DNA of 64,000 nucleotides, from positions 37,184-101,183 of the forward strand of contig CAMAYJ010000001.1 in NCBI GenBank assembly GCA_945862505.1, written 5' to 3'. The first letter of the stretch is position 1. The number at the start of each line of letters is the position of its first letter. The DNA comes from Bifidobacterium breve (lineage in GTDB: Bacteria; Actinomycetota; Acidimicrobiia; Acidimicrobiales; Acidimicrobilacustridaceae). Below the pieces are notes generated by a model. It did not search any database and was not told the origin of the DNA. It saw only the letters and a program-made list of their open reading frames with translations. Shown one piece after another: positions 45,062 through 53,805 of this stretch. A program made the position numbers and the translations under genes.

Positions 45062-45147
45062 TTTCATCGTCGAAACTATTCGTTGCCTGAATCCGCACGC
45101 ACTGTCGTGAAGGTTTCTCGCGCAAAGAACACAACAATGAGGAAACA

Positions 45148-45894
45148 GTGGAACAACGGTATGTAGGCAAGGGCGTCATCGTTACTGGTGCCGGTTCAGG
45201 AATTGGTCGCGGTGTCGCCGAACGTCTCGGGGCCGAAGGTGGAAAGGTCGCATGCCTCGATGTGAACATCGAGAACGCGCAAGAAACCGCCAACGCAATC
45301 GGTAACGGTGCCCTCGCATTCGCGTGTGATGTCAGCAGTTGGGCCAATGTCGAATCCGTCGTCGCCGACGCGACAAAGGCATTCGGTCAGGTCGACATGC
45401 TGTGCAACGTTGCGGGCATCGGCGGCTTTGACAACAGCCACGATGGCGACCCGGCGAAGTTCGAACGGATGATCGCGGTCAATCTCACCGGCACCTACTT
45501 CATGTGTCGCGCCGTGCTTCCTCAGATGGTTGAACGTGGTCACGGTGTCATCGTGAATACCTCCTCAACCGCGGCAGTCATGGGCCAGCCATGGAGCTCC
45601 GCCTACTGCGCCTCAAAGGGTGGCGTTTCGGCGCTCACCCGTGCGCTGGCCACCGAATACGACGTGCCGATTCGTATCTGTGCCGTCGCTCCTGGTGGGG
45701 TCGAGACGAACATGTATTCGGCGTTTATCCCGCCCAAGGGCGCTGATTGGGGGCGCATGCGCAAGATGTCTCGCGACAATGTCGAGGTCGGAAAACCCGC
45801 TGAACTTGCCAGTTTCTATGCCTATTTGGGCTCGGACGAAGCCCGTTATGTCAGCGGTGCAACCCTGCTGATGGACGGTGGCATTTCTTGTTAG
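45148..45894 (+). CDS. SDR family oxidoreductase
   Basis: VIVTGAGSGIGRGVAERL, LCNVAGIGG, YCASKGGVSALTRAL. Confidence 0.9.
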   Translation: MEQRYVGKGVIVTGAGSGIGRGVAERLGAEGGKVACLDVNIENAQETANAIGNGALAFACDVSSWANVESVVADATKAFGQVDMLCNVAGIGGFDNSHDGDPAKFERMIAVNLTGTYFMCRAVLPQMVERGHGVIVNTSSTAAVMGQPWSSAYCASKGGVSALTRALATEYDVPIRICAVAPGGVETNMYSAFIPPKGADWGRMRKMSRDNVEVGKPAELASFYAYLGSDEARYVSGATLLMDGGISC

Positions 45895-46059
45895 TCACGA
45901 ACTAATCGGAACTTTGGTTACCGATTGGTCACTTTGAGGTGATGGGCTGGCGACGGGGTCGTCGTCAACCCATCGGCGCTTTTGTGCCGACCGTCACACA
46001 GGAGTTTGTGAATTCGGTTATGGTTCGGAAAGTTGTTCAATAAACCCAGGGGGAATCCA

Positions 46060-47439
46060 GTGAAGCGAATTAGAGCAGGTGTGCTCATAGCGGCTCTCAG
46101 CGTCAGCATCCTTGCTGTCGGTTGTGGCCGTAGTGGGTCAGACAGCGAAAATGGTTCGGGCGAAAGTCCCGCAGCCAAGGCAAATGCCAATTGCACAAAA
46201 GAAGCACTGCAAGCTACTGAAATTGGCGTGAGCGCGGACACCATCACCGTTGAGGTCATGGCCGATACCGGTTCACCGTTGGCACCTGGTTTGTTCCAGG
46301 GCAATGTCGATGCGATGAACGCCTACGCCAAGTGGGTGAACGCCAATGGCGGTGTTGGATGTCGTCAGCTCAAGGTTGAAGCCTGGGATTCCAAGCTTGA
46401 TCCGACCGAGAGCAAAAATGGCATTATCAATGCATGCAAGACCGCTGTTGCGATGGTGGGTGGCAATGCATTGTTCAACCCCGACGTGACCGACCTTGGG
46501 AAGTGTGTTGATAAGGCAGGACAGCCGATTGGTATTCCCGACTTTGCTGCTCTCGCCAACGATGTGAACGAGCAGTGCGCTGCAAATGCTTGGATCGTTC
46601 AAGCGGTGTCCGAGCCCTGCACCGGAGTAAACACCGGAGTTCGTGACCTCAATGCTTTTGTTGGAGCAACGAACTTCTACAAGACGATCCAACCGAATCT
46701 CAAGGGTGTCTTTCTGGTCCCTGGTGATCTGCCCACCACGGTGCAGTCATCTACCTATCAGATCGAAGCTCAGAGGTCGGCGGGCGTGACGTGGATTGAC
46801 ACGATGAAGGTGTCGGGTCGTTCCGAGCAGTCAGCGTTCAACACGTACGTGCAGGCCCTGAAGACTGGCGGCGGCAACTACGCCTACATGGGCTCAAATG
46901 ACGTCGCTATGACGAAACTCCGTAAGGAAGCGAAGGCACAGGGGCTCACTGGCGTCGATGTATGGGCATGTTCACTGGCCTGCTACACCGAAAACTTCAA
47001 GACTGCTGGTGCTGATGTCGATGGCACCTATGTCTGGATGCAATTCGTTCCATTCGAGGAAGCCTCGAGCAATAAGACAGTGGAAACGTACGTGAATGCA
47101 ATGGGTGGCAAGCCTGATTCCTTTGGTGCTCAGGCATGGCAGGCCGGCATGGCCTTCACTCAGGCGGTCAATGAGATCGTCGCCGAAAAGGGTGCCAACG
47201 CAATCACTCGTGCAAATATCCTCGCGAAGATGAAGACGCTTTCATTCGACGCTGGTGGTTGGATTGGCAAGGCTCGCACTTCGCCGAAGGTGTTCTCTGA
47301 CTGCATGGTGATCATGCAAATCAATGGCGGCAAGTTCCAACGAGTCTTCCCCAAGGAAGTTGGCACGCTTGATTGCAAGAGTTCAAACATCGTGACTGTC
47401 AAGATTGATCCCGCGGCTGCTGCTGCAAATATCAAGTAG
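46060..47439 (+). CDS. LIV-type ABC transporter substrate-binding lipoprotein
   Basis: GTG start, signal VLIAALSVSILAVGCG lipobox, periplasmic-binding fold features, followed by permease/ATPase genes. Confidence 0.85.
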   Translation: MKRIRAGVLIAALSVSILAVGCGRSGSDSENGSGESPAAKANANCTKEALQATEIGVSADTITVEVMADTGSPLAPGLFQGNVDAMNAYAKWVNANGGVGCRQLKVEAWDSKLDPTESKNGIINACKTAVAMVGGNALFNPDVTDLGKCVDKAGQPIGIPDFAALANDVNEQCAANAWIVQAVSEPCTGVNTGVRDLNAFVGATNFYKTIQPNLKGVFLVPGDLPTTVQSSTYQIEAQRSAGVTWIDTMKVSGRSEQSAFNTYVQALKTGGGNYAYMGSNDVAMTKLRKEAKAQGLTGVDVWACSLACYTENFKTAGADVDGTYVWMQFVPFEEASSNKTVETYVNAMGGKPDSFGAQAWQAGMAFTQAVNEIVAEKGANAITRANILAKMKTLSFDAGGWIGKARTSPKVFSDCMVIMQINGGKFQRVFPKEVGTLDCKSSNIVTVKIDPAAAAANIK

Positions 47440-47457
47440 CACCAACACCTAGTAGTG

Positions 47458-47491
47458 AGAGGGGTCAGCCCGTCTAAGGGCTGGCCCCTCT
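47458..47491 (+). terminator. Intra-operon hairpin between SBP and permease
   Basis: AGAGGGGTCAGCCC-GTCTAA-GGGCTGGCCCCTCT (14-bp stem, one G.U) followed by GTTTCA. Confidence 0.7.
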
Positions 47492-47524
47492 GTTTCACAT
47501 CAAAACATTCCAGTAGGGGGGAAC

Positions 47525-49729
47525 ATGCGGCTCAAAGTCAGTCCACGGCTGATTTCCGCGATTGTCGTTGGTCTCGTCATCCTTTTCTTGGTCAACAAGA
47601 ACTGGGGAGGAGCGTCAATTAGCGCGAAGACAATTTCGTCGTTCCTCGTTGTAGGTATTGCCCTCGGTGGCATTTATGCCATTACTGCCGGTGGCCTCGT
47701 TGTTACCTACGCCACAACTGGCATTTTCAATTTTGCCCATGCGGCTATCGGATGTTTTTTGGCCTTTTGTTATTGGCAACTCACGGTGAAGCAAGGATTA
47801 CCGACGGTGGTTGCACTGATCATCACGTTATTTGTGATCGCTCCCGCGATTGGGTTCCTACTCGACAAAGTGATTATGCGGCGCCTCCGCGATGCCGCAC
47901 TTGTTGTGCAACTCATGGTCACTGTTGGCCTGATGCTCACATTTATGGGCATCACGCTCACCATTTGGTCTCCAAAAACAGGCCGCTCCTTGCCCCAGTT
48001 CTTTCAAAACACTCAAGGCGTGCAGTTTGGCGATGTAACCGCAACCTGGCATCGGATTATCACCGTTGTCGTTGCGCTGCTCGTTGCTCTCGGATTGCGA
48101 TTTCTCCTGTACAAAACGCGCTTAGGCATTTCGATGCGGGCCGTTGTTGACAGTCGCAGTCTGGCTGGCCTCACTGGGGCAAAGCCTTCGATTATTTCTG
48201 GTTCCTCGTGGGCTTTGGGTTGCATGACTGCCGGCCTTGCCGGCATTCTGATCGCACCCGAGACCGGTCTCGTGGTTGAGAACCTCGCACTCATCATTGT
48301 TGTGGCTTCAGCCGCTGCTGCGATAGCGCAGCTCAAATCAATTCCCATGGCGTTTATTGGTGGTTTGGTGATTGGTCTGGCGAAGTCGTTTTCGGCGGTG
48401 TATCTCGAATGGGGCAAGGACTGGGCCTATGCCGACGAGGCTATTCCGGCTGCGATTTTGTTTATTGCTCTTCTGTTCCTGCCCATGGCCCGGCTCGAAA
48501 CCGGAAAGATCCGAATTACCAAACGCACTGAGCGCCTTACGAAACCTTGGGAGGCCGCACTCGGGGCTGGTGTGATGATCGCAATTGTTGGCGCGTGGGC
48601 GAACGGTTGGATCCCCTGGATCAGTGGCACGACCTTCGGCGAGCGCTCGACGGTCTGGCTAGGCCGAGGCGCTGGCTTCCTCGTCCTCGGTCTGGTCATG
48701 CTCTCGCTCATCCCATTGATTGGTTGGGCGGGGCAGGTGAGTTTCGCCAACTACGCGATCGCCGGTATCGGTGCAGTGCTGTTCTCTCACTTCGGTGGTC
48801 AGAACGGCGATGCCCTCGGCATCGTGTGGGTCATGCTGATTTGTGCACCGCTTGGTCTGGCCATAGCGCTTCCCGCTCTCCGACTAAAGGGTCTGTATCT
48901 CGCTCTCGCAACGATGGCATTCGCCGAAGTGGCCGACAAAGTACTTATTCGTCACCCAAGCATGCTCGACCCGTCGGCGACCGGCGTTTTGTTCAAGCCG
49001 GTGAACTTCTTCGGCATCACGATTAGTTCAAGTGCGAGTGATCGCAAAGCTTTCCTGATGTTTTTGGTCATCGCGTTTGCATTGCTGTTCTTTATGCTTG
49101 AGATGCTTCGCCGAACGCGTTGGGCACGGCGCTGGATCGCTATGTCTGATTCCCCGGCAGCTTCGGCCACTATCGGCGTCAATCTGACCACCACGAAGAT
49201 GATGGTGTTCATGTTGTCCGGAGCAATGGCCGGATTCGCCGGTTGCATGATTGGCCTGCAGCGTGGTGCTTTGTCCGTCGATTCGTTCCCCCTCTTTGCC
49301 GGGCTACCCCTCGTGCTGCTCATAGCGGTTCAGGGGGTTCGCTATCCCGTTGCTGCCTTCATGGGCTTCATCGGTTTGGCATCTTTTCCCGCGCTTTTCG
49401 AGGTGCTCGGTAAGCCGTCATGGCTCACGGCGATCGAACTCATCGGTCCAGGTATCGCAGCAATAGCCATGGCGTATCGACCCGAAGGGGCGGTCTTCTA
49501 TTCCGGTCGAGACCTCGCCGGCCTCTTACCCTGGCGAAAAGATGCACGTGAGGAAAAGGCGCTTGCCGTCGCCAAAGAACGAGAACAAAACATAGGCAAA
49601 GACGAGATCGGCGACATGGGTCTGACCCGCCCGTTCAGTGCCGACAAAGTTGCTCAACTCGACCGGGTCCTCGATATCACAGACCTTGTCGACGAACACA
49701 AGATGGCCCCAACCGGAGGCGCGTCATGA
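47525..49729 (+). CDS. LIV-type ABC permease, LivH-LivM fusion (paralog of 26340..28610)
   Basis: GIALGGIYAITAGGLVVTYATTGIFNFAHAAIG; GWAGQVSFANYAIAGIGAVL, LPALRLKGLYLALATMAFAEV. Confidence 0.9.
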   Translation: MRLKVSPRLISAIVVGLVILFLVNKNWGGASISAKTISSFLVVGIALGGIYAITAGGLVVTYATTGIFNFAHAAIGCFLAFCYWQLTVKQGLPTVVALIITLFVIAPAIGFLLDKVIMRRLRDAALVVQLMVTVGLMLTFMGITLTIWSPKTGRSLPQFFQNTQGVQFGDVTATWHRIITVVVALLVALGLRFLLYKTRLGISMRAVVDSRSLAGLTGAKPSIISGSSWALGCMTAGLAGILIAPETGLVVENLALIIVVASAAAAIAQLKSIPMAFIGGLVIGLAKSFSAVYLEWGKDWAYADEAIPAAILFIALLFLPMARLETGKIRITKRTERLTKPWEAALGAGVMIAIVGAWANGWIPWISGTTFGERSTVWLGRGAGFLVLGLVMLSLIPLIGWAGQVSFANYAIAGIGAVLFSHFGGQNGDALGIVWVMLICAPLGLAIALPALRLKGLYLALATMAFAEVADKVLIRHPSMLDPSATGVLFKPVNFFGITISSSASDRKAFLMFLVIAFALLFFMLEMLRRTRWARRWIAMSDSPAASATIGVNLTTTKMMVFMLSGAMAGFAGCMIGLQRGALSVDSFPLFAGLPLVLLIAVQGVRYPVAAFMGFIGLASFPALFEVLGKPSWLTAIELIGPGIAAIAMAYRPEGAVFYSGRDLAGLLPWRKDAREEKALAVAKEREQNIGKDEIGDMGLTRPFSADKVAQLDRVLDITDLVDEHKMAPTGGAS

Positions 49730-50469
49730 GTTCCATTCTCAGCACTCAAGATGTTGTTGTGCGCTTCGGCGTGCTTCAGGCGGTGTCACAGGCATCGATC
49801 GAAGTGATCGAAGGGCGAGTCACCGGACTGATCGGCCCCAATGGGGCCGGCAAGACAACGCTGTTCAACGTCATCACCGGATTGCAGGAGCCAACTGCGG
49901 GCAAGGTATTTTTCGACGGTAAGGACATCACGAACAAGACTCCGTTTAAGCGGGCTCGTTTAGGAATCGCACGAACGTTTCAGAAACTTGAAGTATTCGG
50001 CAGCCTTTCTGCTCGCGAAAACATTTTGGTGGCTGCCGAACAGCGCAAAACCTGGGATCGTTCGGGTTTTGATCCGGCAAAGGTATGCGATGAGATTTTG
50101 GCCAAAGTAGGCCTTTCTCATGTTTCAGAGTTCATGGTCGGAACCCTTCCAACCGGAACCGCTCGACTCGTGGAATTAGCGCGTGCCCTTGCGTCTAACC
50201 CGCGAGTGCTCCTGCTCGATGAGCCCTCCTCTGGTTTAAACGAAGAAGAGACTGAAGAGATGGCGGCCTTGCTCAAGACATTTGTCGAAGAAGGGCTTGC
50301 CGTGCTCCTTGTTGAGCACGACATGTCATTTGTTATGGGTACGTGTGAGTACATCCATGTTCTTGATTTCGGAGTCATCATTGCCGAGGGAACGCCGGCC
50401 GAAGTGCAGGCCGATTCGCATGTGCAAGCCGCCTATCTGGGCACCAAGACCGAGGAGCAAGCGTCATGA
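49726..50469 (+). CDS. LIV-type ABC transporter ATP-binding protein (LivG-like)
   Basis: GLIGPNGAGKTTLFNVITGLQEP, IARTFQKLEVF, VLLLDEPSSGL. Confidence 0.9.
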   Translation: MSSILSTQDVVVRFGVLQAVSQASIEVIEGRVTGLIGPNGAGKTTLFNVITGLQEPTAGKVFFDGKDITNKTPFKRARLGIARTFQKLEVFGSLSARENILVAAEQRKTWDRSGFDPAKVCDEILAKVGLSHVSEFMVGTLPTGTARLVELARALASNPRVLLLDEPSSGLNEEETEEMAALLKTFVEEGLAVLLVEHDMSFVMGTCEYIHVLDFGVIIAEGTPAEVQADSHVQAAYLGTKTEEQAS

Positions 50470-51173
50470 CCCCGATCCTCGAACTGAACAACATCCGGGG
50501 CGGCTACGGCACAATCGACGTGCTGCACGGCGTCAACCTCACACTCGAGGTCGGTCAGGTACACGCCCTTCTCGGGCCCAATGGTGCAGGTAAGACCACC
50601 ACGCTTGGGATCTGCAGCGGTCAGATCCTTCCCTCTGGCGGCCAATTACTGATGAGTGGTCGCGAGGTCAACGGAGTGAGCAGCGATGTTCTCGCTCGGG
50701 CAGGCGTTTGTTTGGTTCCCGAAGGACGGGGAATCTTCCCGAACCTCACCGTGACTGAAAATCTGCGCATGTTTACCCACGCTGGCGTGTCACTGACTGA
50801 TGTCCAAGACAAAGCATTTACGCAGTTCCCGCGCTTGAAGGAACGGCGCAAGCAGATCGCCGGAACGCTGTCTGGTGGCGAGCAGCAGATGCTGGCCATG
50901 GCCCGCGCACTTGCAGTGAACCCATCGCTCCTGCTCCTCGATGAACTTTCCATGGGTCTCGCCCCATTGATTGTTGAGGAACTGTATGAACGTGTGGCAG
51001 AACTCGCAGCGCAAGGTATTTCCATCCTCGTGGTGGAGCAGTTCGCCCAAGCCGTGCTGGGCGTGTCGACCGTTGCGTCGATCATGTTGCACGGACGAAT
51101 TACTCGTACCGGACCACCCGCTGAGATCGCCGAAGAACTGACCGAGGCGTATCTGGGCGGAACAACCCATTGA
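50466..51173 (+). CDS. LIV-type ABC transporter ATP-binding protein (LivF-like)
   Basis: LLGPNGAGKTTTLGICSG, LSGGEQQMLAMARAL, LLLDELSMGLAPLI. Confidence 0.9.
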   Translation: MTPILELNNIRGGYGTIDVLHGVNLTLEVGQVHALLGPNGAGKTTTLGICSGQILPSGGQLLMSGREVNGVSSDVLARAGVCLVPEGRGIFPNLTVTENLRMFTHAGVSLTDVQDKAFTQFPRLKERRKQIAGTLSGGEQQMLAMARALAVNPSLLLLDELSMGLAPLIVEELYERVAELAAQGISILVVEQFAQAVLGVSTVASIMLHGRITRTGPPAEIAEELTEAYLGGTTH

Positions 51174-51198
51174 TGAACGCCAGAACAACGGAGGAAAC

Positions 51199-51555
51199 AT
51201 GAGTAACACTGAAACCACCCCGTCGGCCCGCCTCCAGGAGTTCCAGGGCGAAGTCGACGCAATGAAGGTTGACGGAGGCAAGGCCAATCCGGAGCGAACA
51301 TGGGTCATCCTTGGTGCCCTGTTGATGATCGCCGGCATTGTGCTGTCACTCATCTCTTGGCTGACCCTTCAAAGCAGCGGCAAAGGCGCAAAGACCGAGG
51401 ACCTTCTCGCTATGGGAACATTCGGACTTGTCCTCGCCGTCGTGGGCGCAGCGCTCTTTATCGTGATGTCACTGCGTCGTTACTTCCGCTTCTGGCTTGT
51501 TCGTCTCATCTTCGAACAGCGCGAAGCGGCCGATCGCATTTCAGGCAAGAACTAG
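51199..51555 (+). CDS. Small two-TM membrane protein, transporter-associated (paralog of 30087..30455)
   Basis: RLQEFQGEVDAMKVDGGKANPERTWVILGALLMIAGIVLSLISW...MGTFGLVLAVVGAALFIVMSLRRYFRFWLVRLIFEQREAADRI. Confidence 0.8.
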   Translation: MSNTETTPSARLQEFQGEVDAMKVDGGKANPERTWVILGALLMIAGIVLSLISWLTLQSSGKGAKTEDLLAMGTFGLVLAVVGAALFIVMSLRRYFRFWLVRLIFEQREAADRISGKN

Positions 51556-51706
51556 CAGCCACAGTTCACGCAGGCGGATCCTTGATTGAGGGGACGGGGA
51601 GACCCGTTCCTTCAATCGTTTCGGCGTAACTCGCCGCAGTACGAGTGGTGTCCTAGATTGACAACGTCAACAAATTTCACGTTGCCAATTCCAGGGGGAA
51701 GACAGC

Positions 51707-52600
51707 ATGGCCATGCCGACCGACGTCCCGGTCATCGACACGATGATTGGCTTTCCGGCTCGCGACCTGAAGGCGCAGTACGAGTTCATTACCAAGCAAA
51801 CCAAGGACACACAGTCCAAGGAAGAGTTTGAATTTCCGGCCGAGTACATGTTTAAGTCTCCGCCGGATAAGGAAAAAGAAGTTCGCGAAACCGAAGATCC
51901 GGTTGGCTACACGCTTGATCAAATGGACAAGTGCGGCGTGTCCATTGGCATGGTCGGTGTAGGGCATCGCGAAGGTCAGGGCGAAGCAACTGGTGAAGAC
52001 GCGATCAAGCGTTACCCCGGTCGCTTTATTGGTTCTGTCGGTGCTGATCCCAACGACGGCATGGCCGGTATCGAAAACATCGTGCGTGCCTATGAGACCT
52101 GGGGTGTGCGTTCGATCAGCATGTTCCCGGCTGGTTGTTTCCCGCAGGTGCCGATCAACGACAAGAAGATGTATCCGATCTACGCGAAGGCCTGCGAGCT
52201 CGATATTCCTGTGTTCGTTTGCACCGGCATTCCCGGCCCGCGTCTGAAGTTCCAGTGCCAGCACGTTGAACATGTCGATGAGGTCATGTACGACTTCCCC
52301 GAACTCACCTACGTGTCACGTCACGGCTGTCAGCCATGGACCGAACTCATGGTCAAGCTCATGCTCAAGTGGCCTGGTCTGCACTACTCAACCTCGGCCT
52401 TCGCTCCGAAGCATTACGACCCGCGCATCATCGACTACGCCAACACCCGGGGCTCCGACAAGATCATCTATGCCGGCTATTTCCCGATGGGTCTGTCGCT
52501 GAACCGAATCATGACCGAAATGCGTGATGTGCCGTTCAACGACAACGTTTGGCCCAAGTTCCTGCATGACAACGCTGCCCGGGTTCTGAAGCTGGATTGA
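51707..52600 (+). CDS. Amidohydrolase_2-like protein with degenerate metal site
   Basis: VPVIDTMIGFPARDLKAQY (no HxH), VSRHGCQPWTELM, IIYAGYFPMG (no SDYPH). Confidence 0.7.
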   Translation: MAMPTDVPVIDTMIGFPARDLKAQYEFITKQTKDTQSKEEFEFPAEYMFKSPPDKEKEVRETEDPVGYTLDQMDKCGVSIGMVGVGHREGQGEATGEDAIKRYPGRFIGSVGADPNDGMAGIENIVRAYETWGVRSISMFPAGCFPQVPINDKKMYPIYAKACELDIPVFVCTGIPGPRLKFQCQHVEHVDEVMYDFPELTYVSRHGCQPWTELMVKLMLKWPGLHYSTSAFAPKHYDPRIIDYANTRGSDKIIYAGYFPMGLSLNRIMTEMRDVPFNDNVWPKFLHDNAARVLKLD

Positions 52601-52620
52601 TCAGGTCCTAAAGTGAGCCC

Positions 52621-53805
52621 ATGGCCCTTCCCATGGATGTCTCGACCGTCTCCGACGAGGAGTTTCGTGCCGCCGCCAAAGACTGGCTGGCCGAAAACCT
52701 CGTCGGAGAATTCGCGTCCCTCAAAGGGCGCGGTGGACCTGGCGATGAAGAAGTCGGGTTTGATATCCGAGAGCGCTGGGAAAAGGTTCTTGGTGCCGCC
52801 GGGTGGATCGGGCTGGGTTGGCCCACTGGATTTGGTGGGCGCAATGCGACGGTCGGTGAGCAAATCATCTGGGCCGAGGAATACGCCCGAGCGCAGGCCC
52901 CTGGCCGCGTCAATCACATGGGTGAGAATCTGCTCGGGCCAACACTTATCGAACACGGCACGAAAGAACAGTGCGAGCGTTTCCTTCCGCCCATCCTGAG
53001 TGGCGACGAGCGATGGTGTCAGGGCTATTCCGAGCCGAACGCGGGCTCCGATCTTGCCAACGTGCAAACCCGAGCCGTTCTCGATGGCGATCAGTGGATC
53101 ATCAGTGGCCAGAAAGTTTGGACCTCGCTGGCCCACGTTTCGCATTGGTGTTTCGTAGTCGCTCGCACCGAACCGGGGTCGGCACGTCATAAGGGATTGT
53201 CTTTTCTTCTTGTGCCCATGGACCAGCCCGGCGTTGAAACTCGAATCATCGAGCAAATCACTGGTGGCGGAGAGTTCAACGAAGTCTTCTTTAGCGATGC
53301 AGTTGCTGACGCCAGCATGATTGTCGGCGAGCCCGGCAAAGGCTGGGGCGTTGCTATGGACCTTCTCGCACTCGAGCGTGGTATCTCGACCCTTGCGCAA
53401 CAGGTTGGATTCGAGCGAGAACTCGACAATCTCATCGCTGAGGCAAAGAAGAAGGGTTCGACCTCCGACCCGATCATGCGCCAGCGTCTTGCCGATGCGT
53501 ACACGGGTCTGAAACTGATGCAGTGGAACGCGTTGCGTTCGATGGGTTCTGGCGTACCCGGTCCCGAAGCATCGATCTCCAAATTGTTCTGGGGAACCTG
53601 GCATCGTGATCTCGGTGAACTGGCCATGGATATCGGCGGCATCGAATCGCAAATTGCGGAAGGCTTCCCTTATGAACTGACGCTTGATCAGAAAATGTTC
53701 TTGTTCACCCGATCCGAAACCATTTACGGCGGAAGCAATGAAATCCAGCGCAATGTGTTGGGTGAACGTGTTCTCGGCCTTCCGAAGGAGCCCAACCCCT
53801 CATGA
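52621..53805 (+). CDS. Acyl-CoA dehydrogenase, FadE30-like by context
   Basis: WCQGYSEPNAGSDLANVQTRAVLDGDQWIISGQKVWTS, IYGGSNEIQRNVLGERVLGLPKEP; 4-nt overlap with an ipdF-like SDR. Confidence 0.75.
   Translation: MALPMDVSTVSDEEFRAAAKDWLAENLVGEFASLKGRGGPGDEEVGFDIRERWEKVLGAAGWIGLGWPTGFGGRNATVGEQIIWAEEYARAQAPGRVNHMGENLLGPTLIEHGTKEQCERFLPPILSGDERWCQGYSEPNAGSDLANVQTRAVLDGDQWIISGQKVWTSLAHVSHWCFVVARTEPGSARHKGLSFLLVPMDQPGVETRIIEQITGGGEFNEVFFSDAVADASMIVGEPGKGWGVAMDLLALERGISTLAQQVGFERELDNLIAEAKKKGSTSDPIMRQRLADAYTGLKLMQWNALRSMGSGVPGPEASISKLFWGTWHRDLGELAMDIGGIESQIAEGFPYELTLDQKMFLFTRSETIYGGSNEIQRNVLGERVLGLPKEPNPS

Noticed and set aside
51658-51670. TTGAC-AAC-GTCAA as another copy of the CTGACG-N3-CGTCAG operator
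   Set aside because: Core half-sites are spaced differently (TGAC-N3-GTCA versus TGAC-N5-GTCA) and it may simply contain a -35-like TTGACA
52477-53652. 391-aa minus-strand ORF
   Set aside because: Antisense to a clear acyl-CoA dehydrogenase; no coherent motif
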